Source: Labilibaculum antarcticum
Lineage (GTDB): Bacteria; Bacteroidota; Bacteroidia; Bacteroidales; Marinifilaceae
Assembly: GCF_002356295.1 (NCBI RefSeq)
Contig: NZ_AP018042.1
Location: 806,001-870,000, forward strand
DNA length: 64,000 nt
Reading direction: 5' to 3'
Both the position numbers and the translations under genes were made by a program. The notes below the pieces were generated by a model. It worked only from the letters and a program-made list of their open reading frames with translations. It made no database searches and was not told the DNA's origin. Position 1 is the first letter of the stretch; every line of letters begins with the position of its first letter. Positions 63,832 through 64,000 of the stretch are shown in pieces.

Positions 63832-64000
63832 TTACTCTTTTAGCACTTTCATTATGGCTTTTGCTTTTAACATGCATTCCTCATATTCCTTTTCAGGATT
63901 TGACTGCATGGTAATAGCCCCACCCACCATAAAAGACAAATAATGATTCATAGCGTTATACTGAATACTTCGAATTACCACATTAAAATCAAAATCTCCA
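63832..64000 (-). CDS. pabB: Aminodeoxychorismate synthase component I-like, C-terminal end (rest outside window)
   Basis: Only the last 56 codons are in the window. Read on the minus strand they give FNVVIRSIQYNAMNHYLSF, then MVGGAITMQSNPEKEYEEC and LKAKAIMKVLKE, which is the C-terminal chorismate-binding signature (IRS, GGAIT.S.PE.EYEE). PabB gives 4-amino-4-deoxychorismate for folate. Anthranilate synthase component I ends in a similar way, so the exact member is not certain, but the Q-Y-N and the short tail favour PabB. Confidence 0.75.
   Translation of the reverse strand, partial: GDFDFNVVIRSIQYNAMNHYLSFMVGGAITMQSNPEKEYEECMLKAKAIMKVLKE

Overview
The window looks like the chromosome of a marine, at least facultatively anaerobic member of the Bacteroidota, most likely Marinilabiliales (a Labilibaculum/Marinifilum/Ancylomarina-like lineage). 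This is inferred from the AT-rich DNA, the SusC/SusD pair, a type IX secretion (T9SS) C-terminal domain, many Bacteroidota-type -7 elements (TAnnTTTG), an oversized signal peptidase I, and a Na+-pumping decarboxylase cluster typical of succinate/propionate fermenters. No phage, insertion sequence, CRISPR array, tRNA or rRNA was seen.

Layout. 1-2550: translation operon thrS (5' end cut off)-infC-rpmI-rplT, with infC apparently starting at AUA. 2.7-4.9 kb: dapB and lepB. 5.0-6.9 kb: a WbqC-like gene, then (minus strand) a Nudix hydrolase and an NlpC/P60 peptidase. 7.1-13.7 kb: a PgpH-type c-di-AMP phosphodiesterase, an M49-like lipoprotein whose zinc ligands look lost, and a TonB-dependent receptor. 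13.9-19.7 kb (minus): SusC, SusD and a third lipoprotein. 20.2-23.9 kb: pepD, a TSUP permease, an HD hydrolase and a BFD-like ferredoxin. 23.9-31.4 kb (minus): a citrate (or citramalate) lyase pair with an unusual CitD-CitE fusion, and a Na+-translocating methylmalonyl-CoA decarboxylase operon with the epimerase. 31.9-40.3 kb: purL, a small lipoprotein and a 1309-residue T9SS cargo protein. 40.4-40.6 kb: an exact 21-bp-period tandem array before a small HTH gene. 41.2-45.3 kb: a GH15 enzyme divergent from a fused trehalose-6-phosphate synthase/phosphatase. 45.5-48.0 kb: nadB-nadC. 48.3-53.1 kb: two paralogous TPR sensor histidine kinases with almost identical kinase halves, separated by a candidate 27-residue membrane peptide. 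53.2-57.1 kb: MntP-like exporter, FMN-binding protein, porin and a metal permease with an HMA domain. 57.6-61.3 kb: a complete biotin-dependent acyl-CoA carboxylase. 61.6 kb to the end: a small unknown gene, a 50-bp-period repeat block, tilS and the 3' end of a pabB-like gene.

How it works together. The metabolic theme is anaerobic carbon flow. The lyase pair would split citrate or citramalate to acetate plus an oxo-acid. The epimerase/decarboxylase operon would turn methylmalonyl-CoA into propionyl-CoA while exporting Na+. The separate biotin carboxylase/carrier/carboxyltransferase set could run the ATP-driven carboxylation in the opposite direction. Trehalose synthesis and a GH15 hydrolase suggest osmolyte or storage-sugar turnover. 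Outer-membrane receptors, the SusCD complex and PepD point to uptake of polymers or peptides.

No single large undescribed system was found. The most unusual signals are the 21-bp in-phase array upstream of the HTH gene, the 50-bp-period repeat block before tilS, the M49 pseudo-peptidase, the CitDE fusion without the expected prosthetic-group serine, the decarboxylase beta subunit with an added secreted domain, and the micro-ORF between the twin kinases.
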